Shown here: piece after piece, positions 1-8,076 of the stretch
How positions within the stretch are numbered: the first letter of the stretch is position 1
Layout: each line of letters opens with the position of its first letter
Source: Streptococcus vicugnae
Lineage (GTDB): Bacteria; Bacillota; Bacilli; Lactobacillales; Streptococcaceae
Reading direction: 5' to 3'
Assembly: GCF_016461705.1 (NCBI RefSeq)
Contig: NZ_JAEMHW010000001.1
Coordinates: 124,001 to 188,000, forward strand
Length of the DNA: 64,000 bases
Program-made: the position numbers and the translations under genes
Notes under the pieces: generated by a model
What the model saw: only the letters and a program-made list of their open reading frames with translations
What the model was told of the DNA's origin: nothing
Database searches by the model: none

Positions 1-376
1 AAAATACAGAAAATTTGAAAATTAATTAAAATTTCAAAAAGATTGCTTACGCTCATTTTTCACTTATTTTTCAATCATTTCATGATAAAAACAACAAATT
101 ATATCGAAAAAACGCATAAAATAAACTAATATAGACATTTTTTTGTATTGAAAGCTTTTCATTTTTATAAAACATTAAAGGTTTCATATTTCCAACTATC
201 CCTCTTTTTCCCAACAATCAATGTCTATAAAAGCTAACATCAAAAATGAATATTTTATCTTTTTTTGTATAAATCATAACTAAAAACAACCTTTTATGTG
301 ATATTTAAAAATAATTATACAAAAACAAGGCCAACTAAGATCAACCTTGTTTTGTTTTTTTTAGAGAGGTTATTAA
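1..376. other. intergenic, start of window
   Basis: AT-rich, with no open frame of note. Positions 1-15 read AAAATACAGAAAATT, identical to the CodY-like box upstream of the oppA gene at 377-2023. The next ~15 bases also resemble that gene's upstream region. This suggests the window begins in the promoter region of a second, tandem oppA-like gene lying just outside. The oppA terminator fills 321-350. Nothing else is visible. Confidence 0.5.
321..350 (-). terminator. terminator of oppA
   Basis: On the minus strand an ACAAGGTTGA arm pairs, with G-U pairs, with TTGGCCTTGT and is followed by TTTTTGT. It lies 27 bases after the oppA stop codon. Confidence 0.7.
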
Positions 377-2023
377 TTATTTGTGAGCATAAGTGAAATC
401 GACAGTTAAACCTGTTGAATTTCGAACAAGTCCTTTAATGTCTGGATTTTGAAGCCATTTAGTACTACGGAAGTAGATTGGGTTATAGTGTGCTCCATCA
501 TAAAGAGCTTTTTCAGCTGCTTTATAATCTTCAGCAGCCGCATCAGTATCCAAAGCATCAGTTGTTAAAGCTTTGTTATAGGCTGCGTCAAACTCAGGGC
601 TTGACACTTTACCATAGTTGTATGCTGAATTAGATGAGAACAAACCATAGAATGTTGAACCTTCTGGATAGTCACCACCCCATGCTACAAGAGCAACTTC
701 AAAGTTTTGGTTCTTAGTATCTTCAAGACGTTGTTTAAAGGTAACAAATTTTTCTTCAATCTTCAATCCTGGAAGAGCTTCTTCCCAACTTTGTTTGATG
801 TAGTCGACTGCTGCTTTAGTTACAGCATCATCAGAGTCAGCGGTAACAGTCAATTTAACTGAGTTTGTTCCAAGTTCTGACAACCCTTCTTTGAATAATT
901 TAGCTGCTTCTTTTTCATCATACTTGTAACCTGGTTCAACATATTTTGAAAGATCAGTTCCGTCAGTCAATTTTGCAAGACCTGGTGTAACAAGAGCTGT
1001 GGCAGGTTTTGAACCTGTATCAATTGCTGCTTCGACAATACCTTTACGGTCTGTAGCTAAGTTAAGAGCTTGACGGATTTTTTCATTGGCAAGAGGAGCT
1101 ACTGAACCAGTTTCATTGTAAACAATATAAGACATACGAGCTTCTGATACTGCTACTGCATCTTTATTAGCTTTATTCGCTTTGTAGATAGATGAGGTTG
1201 CAGAAATATTAGCTGTATCTAGCTCACCATTTTTGTACATTTGAACGGCTGTATCAGCTTTTTTGATAGCTTGAAGGTTAACTTTTTTAGTCTTAACGTG
1301 TTTAGCATCCCAATAGTATTTATTTTTAACTAAAGTGAAGCTACCATCGCTACCGTTCCAACCTTTTATTGTATATGGGCCTGAGTATAGTTGATTTTTT
1401 GAAGTTGTTGCGTATTTATCGCCTTCTTTTTCAACAAATGCTTTTTTCTGTGGCATGAAGTTAGAAAAAGCAAGGTAATATTTGAATTGAGGACATGGAC
1501 TTGTCAATGTGAAAGTCACTTTATTACCATCAGCTTTTACACCAAGTTGGTTAAGGTCAGTGATTTCACCAGAATTAATTTTATCCGCATTTTCCAAATG
1601 AGATTCAACAGCTAGATAAGAATATTCTGATGCTGTTTTTGGATCAACCATTCGTTGCCAAGTATAAACAAAATCATCTGCAGTCAAAGCACTTCCATCT
1701 GACCATTTAAGTCCATCACGCAAAGTTGCTGTGTAAGTCAAACCATCCTCAGACACTTCAACACTTTTAGCCAAGTCTGGTTTTGGATTACCATTTTTAT
1801 CAACACGCAGAAGGTTACTTGATGAGTTCCCAATAGCTAGTGCTGAATATTGGTCAGTATTTTTTGAAATATCAAGTGACAAGATTTCAGTCGGTGTGTA
1901 CCAATTGATTTCATCTTTATTAGTAGCTGATTTGCTACCGCCACCACATGCTGCTAGTAGAGCGACAGAAGCCAAACTAACCGCTCCCAGACCAACACGT
2001 TTCCAAGTTGATTTGTTTTCCAT
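377..2023 (-). CDS. oppA: OppA-type oligopeptide ABC transporter substrate-binding lipoprotein
   Basis: A 548-residue extracellular solute-binding protein (SBP_bac_5 family) that captures peptides for an Opp/Ami ABC importer and is anchored on the outer face of the membrane. The N-terminus shows basic residues, a hydrophobic stretch and the lipobox L-A-A-C, so Cys26 should be lipidated. The family pattern of 'SDGSALTADDFVYTWQR' near residue 110 and the closing 'NPIYFRSTKWLQNP' region are present. Length is normal. The start ATG has AGGAGG upstream. No permease or ATPase genes accompany it here; the promoter-like repeat at window position 1 hints at a neighbouring paralogue, so the transporter genes may lie further left or elsewhere. 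The upstream CodY-like box suggests repression when branched-chain amino acids are plentiful. Specificity cannot be read from sequence. Confidence 0.9.
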   Translation of the reverse strand: MENKSTWKRVGLGAVSLASVALLAACGGGSKSATNKDEINWYTPTEILSLDISKNTDQYSALAIGNSSSNLLRVDKNGNPKPDLAKSVEVSEDGLTYTATLRDGLKWSDGSALTADDFVYTWQRMVDPKTASEYSYLAVESHLENADKINSGEITDLNQLGVKADGNKVTFTLTSPCPQFKYYLAFSNFMPQKKAFVEKEGDKYATTSKNQLYSGPYTIKGWNGSDGSFTLVKNKYYWDAKHVKTKKVNLQAIKKADTAVQMYKNGELDTANISATSSIYKANKANKDAVAVSEARMSYIVYNETGSVAPLANEKIRQALNLATDRKGIVEAAIDTGSKPATALVTPGLAKLTDGTDLSKYVEPGYKYDEKEAAKLFKEGLSELGTNSVKLTVTADSDDAVTKAAVDYIKQSWEEALPGLKIEEKFVTFKQRLEDTKNQNFEVALVAWGGDYPEGSTFYGLFSSNSAYNYGKVSSPEFDAAYNKALTTDALDTDAAAEDYKAAEKALYDGAHYNPIYFRSTKWLQNPDIKGLVRNSTGLTVDFTYAHK

Positions 2024-2066
2024 AAAAAATTCCTCCTACCATAAACTTTCTTTCGGTATGTCTGGT

Positions 2067-2102
2067 ATTATAACACACTATTTTCTAAAAATACAGAAAA
2101 TT
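2067..2102 (-). promoter_or_regulatory. oppA promoter with CodY-like box
   Basis: The minus strand carries TATAAT (plus 2067-2072). A 15-base site at 2088-2102 reads AATTTTCTGTATTTT on the minus strand and matches the CodY consensus AATTTTCWGAAAATT at 12 of 15 positions. It covers the -35 region, a position that fits repression. CodY control of opp genes is known in streptococci; binding here is inference. Confidence 0.6.
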
Positions 2103-2332
2103 TCAAAATTAATACAATTTTAAAAAAACTGAATTATGATAATAAAGTGTTGTTTATGGCTGAAAAATGGGGAAATTGCTTGAAAATTTGTGACTTTTAG
2201 CTACTTTTATGGCAACTATTTATTCTCCTGCCTTGCTTACTTTTTCATTTTTGTGGAAAATTAAAAAATATTGCTACCGCTACTTGTCACTTTTTAGCCA
2301 AAAATCAGTTAGGAAAACTAACATAATAACAA
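2103..2332. other. intergenic, no gene seen
   Basis: AT-rich sequence between the oppA promoter and the sulP terminator. I see no plausible coding frame, RNA gene or repeat here. Confidence 0.5.
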
Positions 2333-2361
2333 AAAATCCCACAGATTTTTCTGCAGGATTT
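2333..2361 (-). terminator. terminator of sulP gene
   Basis: Minus-strand hairpin with arms AAATCC and GGATTT plus an inner CAG/CTG helix, followed by a T-rich run. It begins about 19 bases after the permease stop codon. Confidence 0.75.
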
Positions 2362-2379
2362 ATTTATCTATAACCACTA

Positions 2380-4032
2380 TTATGCAAGACTTGCTGCACG
2401 TTTAAGTGAGGCATCAATATTTTCACAAAGATTTTCTTGACCAACTTTTTCGATAAAGCCAGCTTTTTCCATCACACGATATGGTTGTTTATTAACATGA
2501 GAAAGAATCAATGTCATACCACGTTTTTGGCAGATTTCAAGTGTTTCTTCAAGTGCTTCAAGTCCTGAAATATCCATTGCAGGAACATTACGCATACGAA
2601 GAATCAAGACATTTTTTCCTTCTTCGTGGGTAAAGTTAAGGAAATCATTAGCTGCACCAAAGAATAATGATCCAAAGATTTCGTAAACAACTGTGTTATT
2701 TGGAACATGTTTCAAATCAGTATTCTCAGAAAGTTCAGCATCATCAAGACTATCTTTATCAACCCATTGACGAACTGCTGCAACGTCTGACATGCGTTTA
2801 AGGAATAAGAAGGCAGCCAAAACCATACCGAATTCAATAGCTACTACAAGGTCAAAGAAGACTGTCAATACAAGTGTAATAACCAAAACAGCAATATCAC
2901 TCTTAGGTGCTTTTTTAAGCATGTGTACAAATGTACGCCATCCACTCATATTGTATGCAACCATAATCAAGATTGATGCTAAACAGCTCATTGGAATAAG
3001 TGAAGCATATGGCATCAAGAACAATAGGATTAAAAGAAGAGTTACTGCGTGTGTCATACCAGCAATCGGTGTACGTCCACCATTTTTAACATTGGCTGCT
3101 GTACGAGCAATAGCTCCAGTTGCAGGAATGCCACCAAATAAGGCAGACATCATATTACCAACACCTTGTCCGACCAATTCAGCATTTGAACGATGGTGGC
3201 TACCAATCATACCATCAGAAACCACACATGAAAGAAGTGATTCAATCGAGGCAAGGATAGCAATGGTGAAGGCTGGTGAAATCATTTGACGAACTAAAGC
3301 AAACGAAAGGCTTGGCATTGTGAATGAAGGTAAACCAGCTTTGATTGTGTACAAGTCACCAATTGTTTTAACAGACATGTGACCAAATCCAACAAGTGCT
3401 GTTGTCACAATAATAGCAACGAGAGAACCAGGGATTTTTTGAGAAACACGTGGCCAGAAGATTTGGATTAACAAAGCAATCATACCAATCAATAGTGTTG
3501 GCCAGTTAATTGTATTTAAATGTTGAGCATAGGCTACCATTTTTTCAACGAATTCAGCTGGAACGGCACCCATATCAAGTCCTAAGAAATCTTTGATTTG
3601 TCCAACAAAGATTCCGACAGCAATACCTAATGTGAACCCAACTGTGATTGTTTTAGGAATGAATTTAATCAAATCTCCAAAGCGAAGAAGTCCCATCACA
3701 ATCATCATAATACCAGCTAAGAATGTTGCAATGGTAAGACCAGCCATACCATATTGTGCAATAATACCGTAGATGATGACTACGAATGCTGCAGTCGGTC
3801 CACCGATTTGAACACGACTACCACCTAAAAATGAAATAAAAAAACCTGCCACAACTGCAGTATAAAGACCTTGTTCTGGATTAACACCTGATGCAATCGC
3901 TAAGGCAATTGACAATGGTAGGGCAATGATTGCCACAATAATCCCTGCAACAAGGTCTTTTGCAAACTGCGCACCCGAATAATTTTTAAGAGTACTGAAC
4001 AGTTTTGGCTTAATATACTTAAAAGCGTCCAT
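2380..4032 (-). CDS. SulP family anion permease with STAS domain
   Basis: A 550-residue polytopic membrane protein of the SLC26/SulP family, which moves anions such as sulfate or bicarbonate. The N-terminal two thirds are strongly hydrophobic with about 12-14 membrane segments and contain the conserved 'GLYTAVVAGF' and 'GGSRVQIGGPTAAF' signatures near residues 56-83. Residues ~440-545 form a cytoplasmic STAS domain, including 'PAMDISGLEALEE'. The start ATG follows GGAGGAAAAG. It appears to be a single-gene unit with its own terminator. No carbonic anhydrase gene or sulfur-metabolism gene is adjacent, so the substrate remains open. Confidence 0.88.
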   Translation of the reverse strand: MDAFKYIKPKLFSTLKNYSGAQFAKDLVAGIIVAIIALPLSIALAIASGVNPEQGLYTAVVAGFFISFLGGSRVQIGGPTAAFVVIIYGIIAQYGMAGLTIATFLAGIMMIVMGLLRFGDLIKFIPKTITVGFTLGIAVGIFVGQIKDFLGLDMGAVPAEFVEKMVAYAQHLNTINWPTLLIGMIALLIQIFWPRVSQKIPGSLVAIIVTTALVGFGHMSVKTIGDLYTIKAGLPSFTMPSLSFALVRQMISPAFTIAILASIESLLSCVVSDGMIGSHHRSNAELVGQGVGNMMSALFGGIPATGAIARTAANVKNGGRTPIAGMTHAVTLLLILLFLMPYASLIPMSCLASILIMVAYNMSGWRTFVHMLKKAPKSDIAVLVITLVLTVFFDLVVAIEFGMVLAAFLFLKRMSDVAAVRQWVDKDSLDDAELSENTDLKHVPNNTVVYEIFGSLFFGAANDFLNFTHEEGKNVLILRMRNVPAMDISGLEALEETLEICQKRGMTLILSHVNKQPYRVMEKAGFIEKVGQENLCENIDASLKRAASLA

Positions 4033-4126
4033 CTTTTCCTCCTACTTTTATTTGTTCTCAGACGCTTACGAGAACTCACATTACCATTTTATCACACCAA
4101 AAGTGAGAATTCTAGGTATATCAAGG

Positions 4127-4154
4127 GAAAAACTAGCTTTATTTGCTAGTTTTT
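4127..4154 (-). terminator. perfect hairpin, probable terminator
   Basis: AAAAACTAGC and GCTAGTTTTT flank a 7-base loop, so the hairpin could terminate in either direction. No recognised gene ends immediately before it. It could serve the short frame at 4337-4474 on the minus strand, or protect the sulP promoter from read-through. Confidence 0.55.
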
Positions 4155-4336
4155 AGCTCCGCTAGTTTACAGATTTTGGATTTTGAATCAAAAATCATTC
4201 TGATTTAAAATTGTAAGCGCTATACGCTGTTTTAGCCGCGTTTTTTGAAAATCCACAAAAATTCAAAAGTAAATTTTCAGATTATTTTCAACCTTCAGGT
4301 GAATGATTGGATTTTTAAAATGTTTTTGATAACATT

Positions 4337-4474
4337 TCAAGTATTTCTTCCCCATTTTTCTGCATAAAAAATGTGAACCTCCGTCTGAGCGGGAGCAATT
4401 TGAGTTGCTAATGGCGTTACAAAATCAGAATAACACTGGCAAAATAATGATTTTTTACTAACCAATCCTGCCAT
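4337..4474 (-). CDS. possible small ORF, 45 residues
   Basis: ATG preceded at 9 bases by GAGG, with a TATAAT at plus 4490-4495. The frame is 45 codons and begins MAGLVSKKSLF. It lies between two minus-strand terminators, so this stretch could be its own transcription unit. There is no recognisable domain and no membrane segment, and the sequence contains two short inverted repeats, so it may instead be a structured RNA or a gene remnant. Coding status is doubtful. The rest of 4155-4505 shows nothing recognisable. Confidence 0.2.
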   Translation of the reverse strand: MAGLVSKKSLFCQCYSDFVTPLATQIAPAQTEVHIFYAEKWGRNT

Positions 4475-4505
4475 AAAAATACCTCAGTCATTATATCATT
4501 TTATT

Positions 4506-4536
4506 AACAAAAAACTGTAGCATATTTGCTACAGCT
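4506..4536 (-). terminator. terminator downstream of deaminase pseudogene
   Basis: Minus-strand CTGTAGC / GCTACAG stem with a 6-base loop, followed by TTTTTTGTT. It lies just after the ancestral stop codon of the deaminase at 4560. Confidence 0.8.
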
Positions 4537-4559
4537 AATAATAACTTGAATCCTTCAAT

Positions 4560-5035
4560 CTAATAAAGATCATGATTCATTTTTTGATAATCATCAAATA
4601 GCTTTAGACACTCTTCGTGACAAATTTGAGTTAAATAGTTTTTAGGAAGATGTGACAGATTGTTGACAATATCATCCAACTTTTCATTACGAAAACCGAT
4701 TTTTGAATATCATCATTTGAACAGCCATAATAAATCTTATCAATATTTGCCCAAAGACACGCTGCCAAACTAAGTAAGCTTGGTTCACCTGTTGACACCA
4801 AAATACATCCAGATAAGTCAAAGTTATTCAACTTTTGACTAGCTTCACGAATTGCCAACAATTCTCCATGGGCAGTTGGATCATTTTTTCTGATTACCAT
4901 ATTATGACCACTACCAATGATTTCGCCGTCTTTCACAACAACTGAACCAAAAGGACCACCATCTCCCTTATGAATTCCATCATAAGTTTCTTCAATAGCC
5001 TTTTGCATATAAATTTCTAATGATTCATTTGACAT
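4560..5035 (-). pseudogene. nucleoside deaminase (guanine/cytidine deaminase family), degraded
   Basis: Resembles bacterial guanine or tRNA-type nucleoside deaminases, zinc enzymes with an H-x-E motif and a P-C-x-x-C motif. Here 'TAHGE' (His56, Glu58) is kept, but the second motif reads E-P-S-L-L-S, with Ser86 and Ser89 in place of both zinc cysteines (AGC and AGT for TGC and TGT). A base is also missing in a run of five T (plus 4700-4704); restoring it reopens the frame through a typical C-terminus to TAG at 4560, giving about 161 residues. As it stands the protein ends at 4631 with a scrambled tail. The start at 5035 follows AAGGAG at 8 bases. Family membership is clear; activity is very unlikely. 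The frameshift alone could be a sequencing error, but the two cysteine losses could not be. Confidence 0.8.
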
Positions 5036-5050
5036 CAAAATCACTCCTTC

Positions 5051-5140
5051 CTATTGAAAAATCGGATAAAATTTTAGTCTTTTTACAAAGATAAGAATTT
5101 CTGCTATTCGTGAAATATCTTCTTTTCTGGCTTTTCTAAT
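5051..5140 (-). pseudogene. GNAT acetyltransferase, N-terminal remnant
   Basis: The minus-strand frame reads I-R-K-A-R-K-E-D-I-S-R-I-A-E-I-L, then 'FVKRLKFYPIFQ' and a stop. This looks like the first ~29 residues of a GNAT-family acetyltransferase. The position expected for the start codon is ATT (plus 5138-5140), 9 bases after AGAAGGA, and the rest of the domain is missing. It lies directly upstream of the deaminase remnant and adds to the picture of a decaying cluster. Confidence 0.5.
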
Positions 5141-5175
5141 CGCTGCTTTTCCTTCTCATCGATTAATCCTCAAAA

Positions 5176-5586
5176 CTAAGTCCATAGCGATGTAATGAAA
5201 AGTGGTGAGCAATTTTCACTTTTAACAAAGCCACAATTCTCATAAAAGTCAATTTCCTTATTATAGCCAATCACAGCAATTCGCATGAAAGACTTGTATT
5301 TTTCTTTTACCATCTGAATCAGTTTTCTTCCGATAGTATGCCCTTGATAGTCAGGATCAACGAGCAAATAATGAATATAGGCATTCATGATGCCATCATC
5401 CATAACACAAATCATACCTACCAGCTTCTCTCCATCCCAAGCTGAATAGACAGTTTTAAAATTCTGCATGGCAAGGACTAACTTTTCAGGGAAATGACCT
5501 GAGGACCATTCTACTGAAAGAAATAAACGCTCTAAGTCGCTACATTTAAAATTTTGAATAGATTTATAATCAATATCTTCCGCCAT
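5176..5586 (-). CDS. GNAT family N-acetyltransferase
   Basis: A 136-residue single-domain acetyltransferase of unknown substrate. The fold is recognisable from 'TVYSAWDGEKLVGMICVMDD' (residues ~45-64), the acetyl-CoA-binding helix 'YQGHTIGRKLIQMV' and the C-terminal 'FYENCGF'. The usual Q/R-x-x-G-x-G/A loop has threonine where the first conserved glycine is expected (Q-G-H-T-I-G), which might weaken cofactor binding. Otherwise length and ends look intact, with GAGG 8 bases before the ATG. It sits between a fragment and a nonsense-mutated gene of the same superfamily, so it may be an early stage of decay. Confidence 0.75.
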   Translation of the reverse strand: MAEDIDYKSIQNFKCSDLERLFLSVEWSSGHFPEKLVLAMQNFKTVYSAWDGEKLVGMICVMDDGIMNAYIHYLLVDPDYQGHTIGRKLIQMVKEKYKSFMRIAVIGYNKEIDFYENCGFVKSENCSPLFITSLWT

Positions 5587-5622
5587 CTGATAACCTCGTT
5601 TCTTCGTACAAGTACGCTTATC

Positions 5623-6099
5623 TTACTCACGCGCTTTATTTTGAATAATAAATTGCATTTCATCATTCATTTGACAAAAGCCGTAATTTTCATAAAGTTT
5701 TCTTCCCATTTGAGTCGCTTCAAGCGTGATGAAGTCAATACCACGTTCTCTTGAATCAGCAATCAACAAATCCAATAAATTGCTCGCAATCCCGCGTCTA
5801 CGATATTCTGGAGCCACATACATGTTCATAATATAAGCTTTTTTCCCTGACGGATTATGATAGGTTGGCATAACACGATAGTAAGAAATTGCCCCTGTTG
5901 CCACCACCTTGTCAGCATCATAAACCAAAAATGCTGTGTGATTGCCATTTGACAAAGCTTCTTGATAATACTCTTTTGAACTTTTAGCCAAATGACTTAA
6001 ATCTACGGAATGCTCTAATTGATTTGCCGCCCGTAGCACTTCAATTCATGCTGACACCAACATATCTATATCAGAAATACTAGCTTTTTTAAATAACAT
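5623..6099 (-). pseudogene. GNAT family N-acetyltransferase with in-frame stop codon
   Basis: Reading from ATG at 6099 (AAGGGAACGAT before it) gives M-L-F-K-K-A-S-I-S-D-I-D-M-L-V-S-A, then TGA at plus 6046-6048. The same frame then continues with 'IEVLRAANQL' to a complete GNAT domain containing 'APEYRRRGIASNLLDLL' and 'LYENYGF'. A single base change (probably AGA to TGA) explains the stop. Restart at the GTG of 6039 could yield a 138-residue protein missing the first strand. It starts 10 bases beyond the stop of the transglutaminase-like gene, so it was probably co-transcribed with it. Confidence 0.8.
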
Positions 6100-6108
6100 A
6101 TCGTTCCC

Positions 6109-6705
6109 TTACTTCACTTCGCAAGTTAATCTATCGGGTAAATGATGCAAATACATATCAATAGCGTCTGTGCTCTTTTCTAGTACCGTCATCAAGCCTT
6201 GATCTGGTTTTGCATGATTATCGTGATAATCTACCTCACCTTCTGCATCTGGATAAAAAGCTAATCGTTCCTCATCTAGCGAAAACTCTGCTTGAACATT
6301 CTTTTTATTTCCTCTAGCATCTAAGCGTAGCCATTTTCCTAAAGAATCAAGATAAACAGTATTAAGAGCATGAATACAATAACCTGTGTCAGGTGTAGAA
6401 CCAAGTATCAATCGTTGATAGGAAAAGCCAGAAGGAATGCCATTTGCTCTAAAAAGTGCGGCCAAAAGATTTGATTTTGCCCAACAAATCCCGACACCTT
6501 CTCTAAGACAGTCACTAGCTGAAACTGTTACGCGATGATCTTTCACATCCCAAGAATGTGAAATTTTATCTCGCACAAAATGGAAAGTATTTTTGACCAA
6601 ATCTATTTCATCTATGCTCTCATTTTTTAATTGGTGAGCACGTTTTTGAATTTCAGGATGAAGATAATCAACATATTCACTGACTTCTAAAAATTCTTGA
6701 TTCAT
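6109..6705 (-). CDS. transglutaminase-like cysteine protease-fold protein
   Basis: A 198-residue cytoplasmic protein of the transglutaminase-like superfamily. The catalytic triad can be read: Cys74 in 'GVGICWAKSN', His112 in 'YCIHALN' and Asp129 in 'WLRLDARGN'. There is no signal peptide or membrane segment. Members of this small bacterial group are uncharacterised hydrolases or cross-linkers; the substrate is unknown. A strong AAGGAGGGG precedes the start. It follows the epimerase gene by 11 bases, so the two probably form an operon with the degraded GNAT gene downstream. Confidence 0.75.
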   Translation of the reverse strand: MNQEFLEVSEYVDYLHPEIQKRAHQLKNESIDEIDLVKNTFHFVRDKISHSWDVKDHRVTVSASDCLREGVGICWAKSNLLAALFRANGIPSGFSYQRLILGSTPDTGYCIHALNTVYLDSLGKWLRLDARGNKKNVQAEFSLDEERLAFYPDAEGEVDYHDNHAKPDQGLMTVLEKSTDAIDMYLHHLPDRLTCEVK

Positions 6706-6716
6706 ACACCCCTCCT

Positions 6717-7619
6717 TTACTTCAAATGTTTTTCAATATAATCAAAAAATGGTTTCTTTTTGACGTCGAAGACGTGGTTTTCACACCATGTGTAGGATTC
6801 TTTTAAGCCAATTTCTAGAGGTGTTAGCTCTGGTAATAATTTCTCTTGCCTTTTGACATCTAAAAAGAACTCATAGTCGTAAAAACTAAAGTAATTGCGC
6901 TGATCGACCTCATCAAAGACTTCGATGAATTCTGGAATTTTATTACTGCAGGCATAGCAGAGCTTCACCCACTGGCGAGTACTTATAACTTCAGTATTTC
7001 CTACGTTATAGAGGTGTTCTGCTGGCCGCTTTTCAATAATAGCTTCCATCATGCGGCACAAATCCTTAATATAAAAGAATTGTAATTTTAATTCACCGTG
7101 GCGTGGCAGATAAAATGGCAAATCATCCTTAGCACAATCAAAGACAAAAGCTTCGCGATAAACATTATTCATCGATCCGTAGAGATATGGTGGGCGTAAA
7201 ATATAAGCTTCTGGAACCAGCTCAAGCAAACGTTTTTCTGCTGCAATCTTATCTAGACCATACTGGCCCCAGAATTTATTTTCACCGACTTGGGAAGTTT
7301 CTAAAAATGGTTGAGGTCCATTTTCCGGATAGACAGAACTTGAACTAATCATGATATAGGTGTCAAATGAGTCAAGCGCTTCTACAAGGCAAGTAATATC
7401 ACTAGCCTTGTAGGCTGTTACATCCAAAACAAGGTCAAAATGCAAACCCTTCAGTCGATTTTCCAAGTTGTGTCGATCAGCTTGAATCAAAGTCACGCCT
7501 TCAACTTGCGTCTTGGTACTTCGATTAAGCACATAGACATCATAACCTTGTTTAAGAAAGTAAGCTGCCGCATACTTGCTCACAAAAACTGTTCCACCCG
7601 TTACAAGTACTGTTTTCAT
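6717..7619 (-). CDS. NAD-dependent epimerase/dehydratase family protein
   Basis: A 300-residue extended short-chain dehydrogenase/reductase. The nucleotide-binding loop is T-G-G-T-V-F-V-S-K-Y (residues 7-16), where Ser replaces the last glycine of the usual G-x-x-G-x-x-G. The catalytic Y120-x-x-x-K124 (YGLDK) and a serine-rich 'ISSSSVYP' are in place. The substrate is probably a nucleotide sugar or related small molecule. No sugar biosynthesis genes are adjacent. A TATAAT at plus 7649-7654 should drive the operon, and AAGGAGG precedes the start codon. Confidence 0.8.
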   Translation of the reverse strand: MKTVLVTGGTVFVSKYAAAYFLKQGYDVYVLNRSTKTQVEGVTLIQADRHNLENRLKGLHFDLVLDVTAYKASDITCLVEALDSFDTYIMISSSSVYPENGPQPFLETSQVGENKFWGQYGLDKIAAEKRLLELVPEAYILRPPYLYGSMNNVYREAFVFDCAKDDLPFYLPRHGELKLQFFYIKDLCRMMEAIIEKRPAEHLYNVGNTEVISTRQWVKLCYACSNKIPEFIEVFDEVDQRNYFSFYDYEFFLDVKRQEKLLPELTPLEIGLKESYTWCENHVFDVKKKPFFDYIEKHLK

Positions 7620-7642
7620 CCAAAAACCTCCTTTGTAATTAT

Positions 7643-7663
7643 CAGAATATTATAATATCTGAA
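7643..7663 (-). promoter_or_regulatory. palindromic promoter region of the epimerase operon
   Basis: TCAGA and TCTGA arms surround ATATTATAATA, so a dyad covers the minus-strand -10 hexamer TATAAT (plus 7649-7654). This could be a repressor operator; no regulator gene is nearby. No clear -35 is seen. Confidence 0.35.
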
Positions 7664-7672
7664 TTCTATCAT

Positions 7673-7706
7673 AAAAAAACTGTCGTTACAACGAACAACA
7701 GTTTTT
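7673..7706 (-). terminator. hairpin between small membrane gene and epimerase operon
   Basis: AAAAACTGT and ACAGTTTTTTT arms on the minus strand. Probably a second terminator that insulates the epimerase promoter from the operon upstream. Confidence 0.6.
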
Positions 7707-7835
7707 CAGCTAATTCCCTATCAGATTTTAGACTTTTTTGTGCCAGTTTCTGATAAAAATGTCATTTAACAATATTTTTTGACTATCTCTTTTAAACTCA
7801 TCAAGCACTCTGATTAGAAAATAAAGTAAATAAAA

Positions 7836-7862
7836 AACTACCATCACATTAAAACGGCAGTT
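7836..7862 (-). terminator. terminator after small membrane protein gene
   Basis: AACTGCC / GGTAGTT stem with one G-U pair, followed by TTTTT on the minus strand, 12 bases after the stop codon. Confidence 0.7.
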
Positions 7863-7874
7863 ATCTGTTGACTA

Positions 7875-8051
7875 TTACTCCATTTGATTATTATCACCAT
7901 CGCCATCTTTTACAAGAAGAAGCCCAATAATAAGACCAATGGAAATACCTAGCGACACCCATAAACCAATACTATGCGTCAAAACGCCGATTCCTGCCCC
8001 AAATAATACTCCAAGACTGATTCCCATTGCAATTCCGTTTTCTTTATTCAT
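7875..8051 (-). CDS. small glycine-rich membrane protein, 58 residues
   Basis: The short frame begins M-N-K-E-N-G-I-A-M-G and ends K-D-G-D-G-D-N-N-Q-M-E. Two hydrophobic stretches (residues ~7-23 and ~27-47) rich in regularly spaced glycine suggest a two-helix membrane hairpin of the glycine-zipper type, with a short acidic tail. The near-perfect AGGAGGAG six bases before the ATG makes translation likely. It follows the GNAT gene by 25 bases and is the last gene of the operon, before a terminator. Function unknown. Confidence 0.8.
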   Translation of the reverse strand: MNKENGIAMGISLGVLFGAGIGVLTHSIGLWVSLGISIGLIIGLLLVKDGDGDNNQME

Positions 8052-8076
8052 AATCTTCTCCTCCTAAATAGTGAAA

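Noticed and set aside
2156..2200. Short plus-strand frame beginning M-A-E-K-W-G
   Set aside because: Only 14 codons, no ribosome site and no conservation evidence; the similarity to bases near 4350 is too short to call a repeat.
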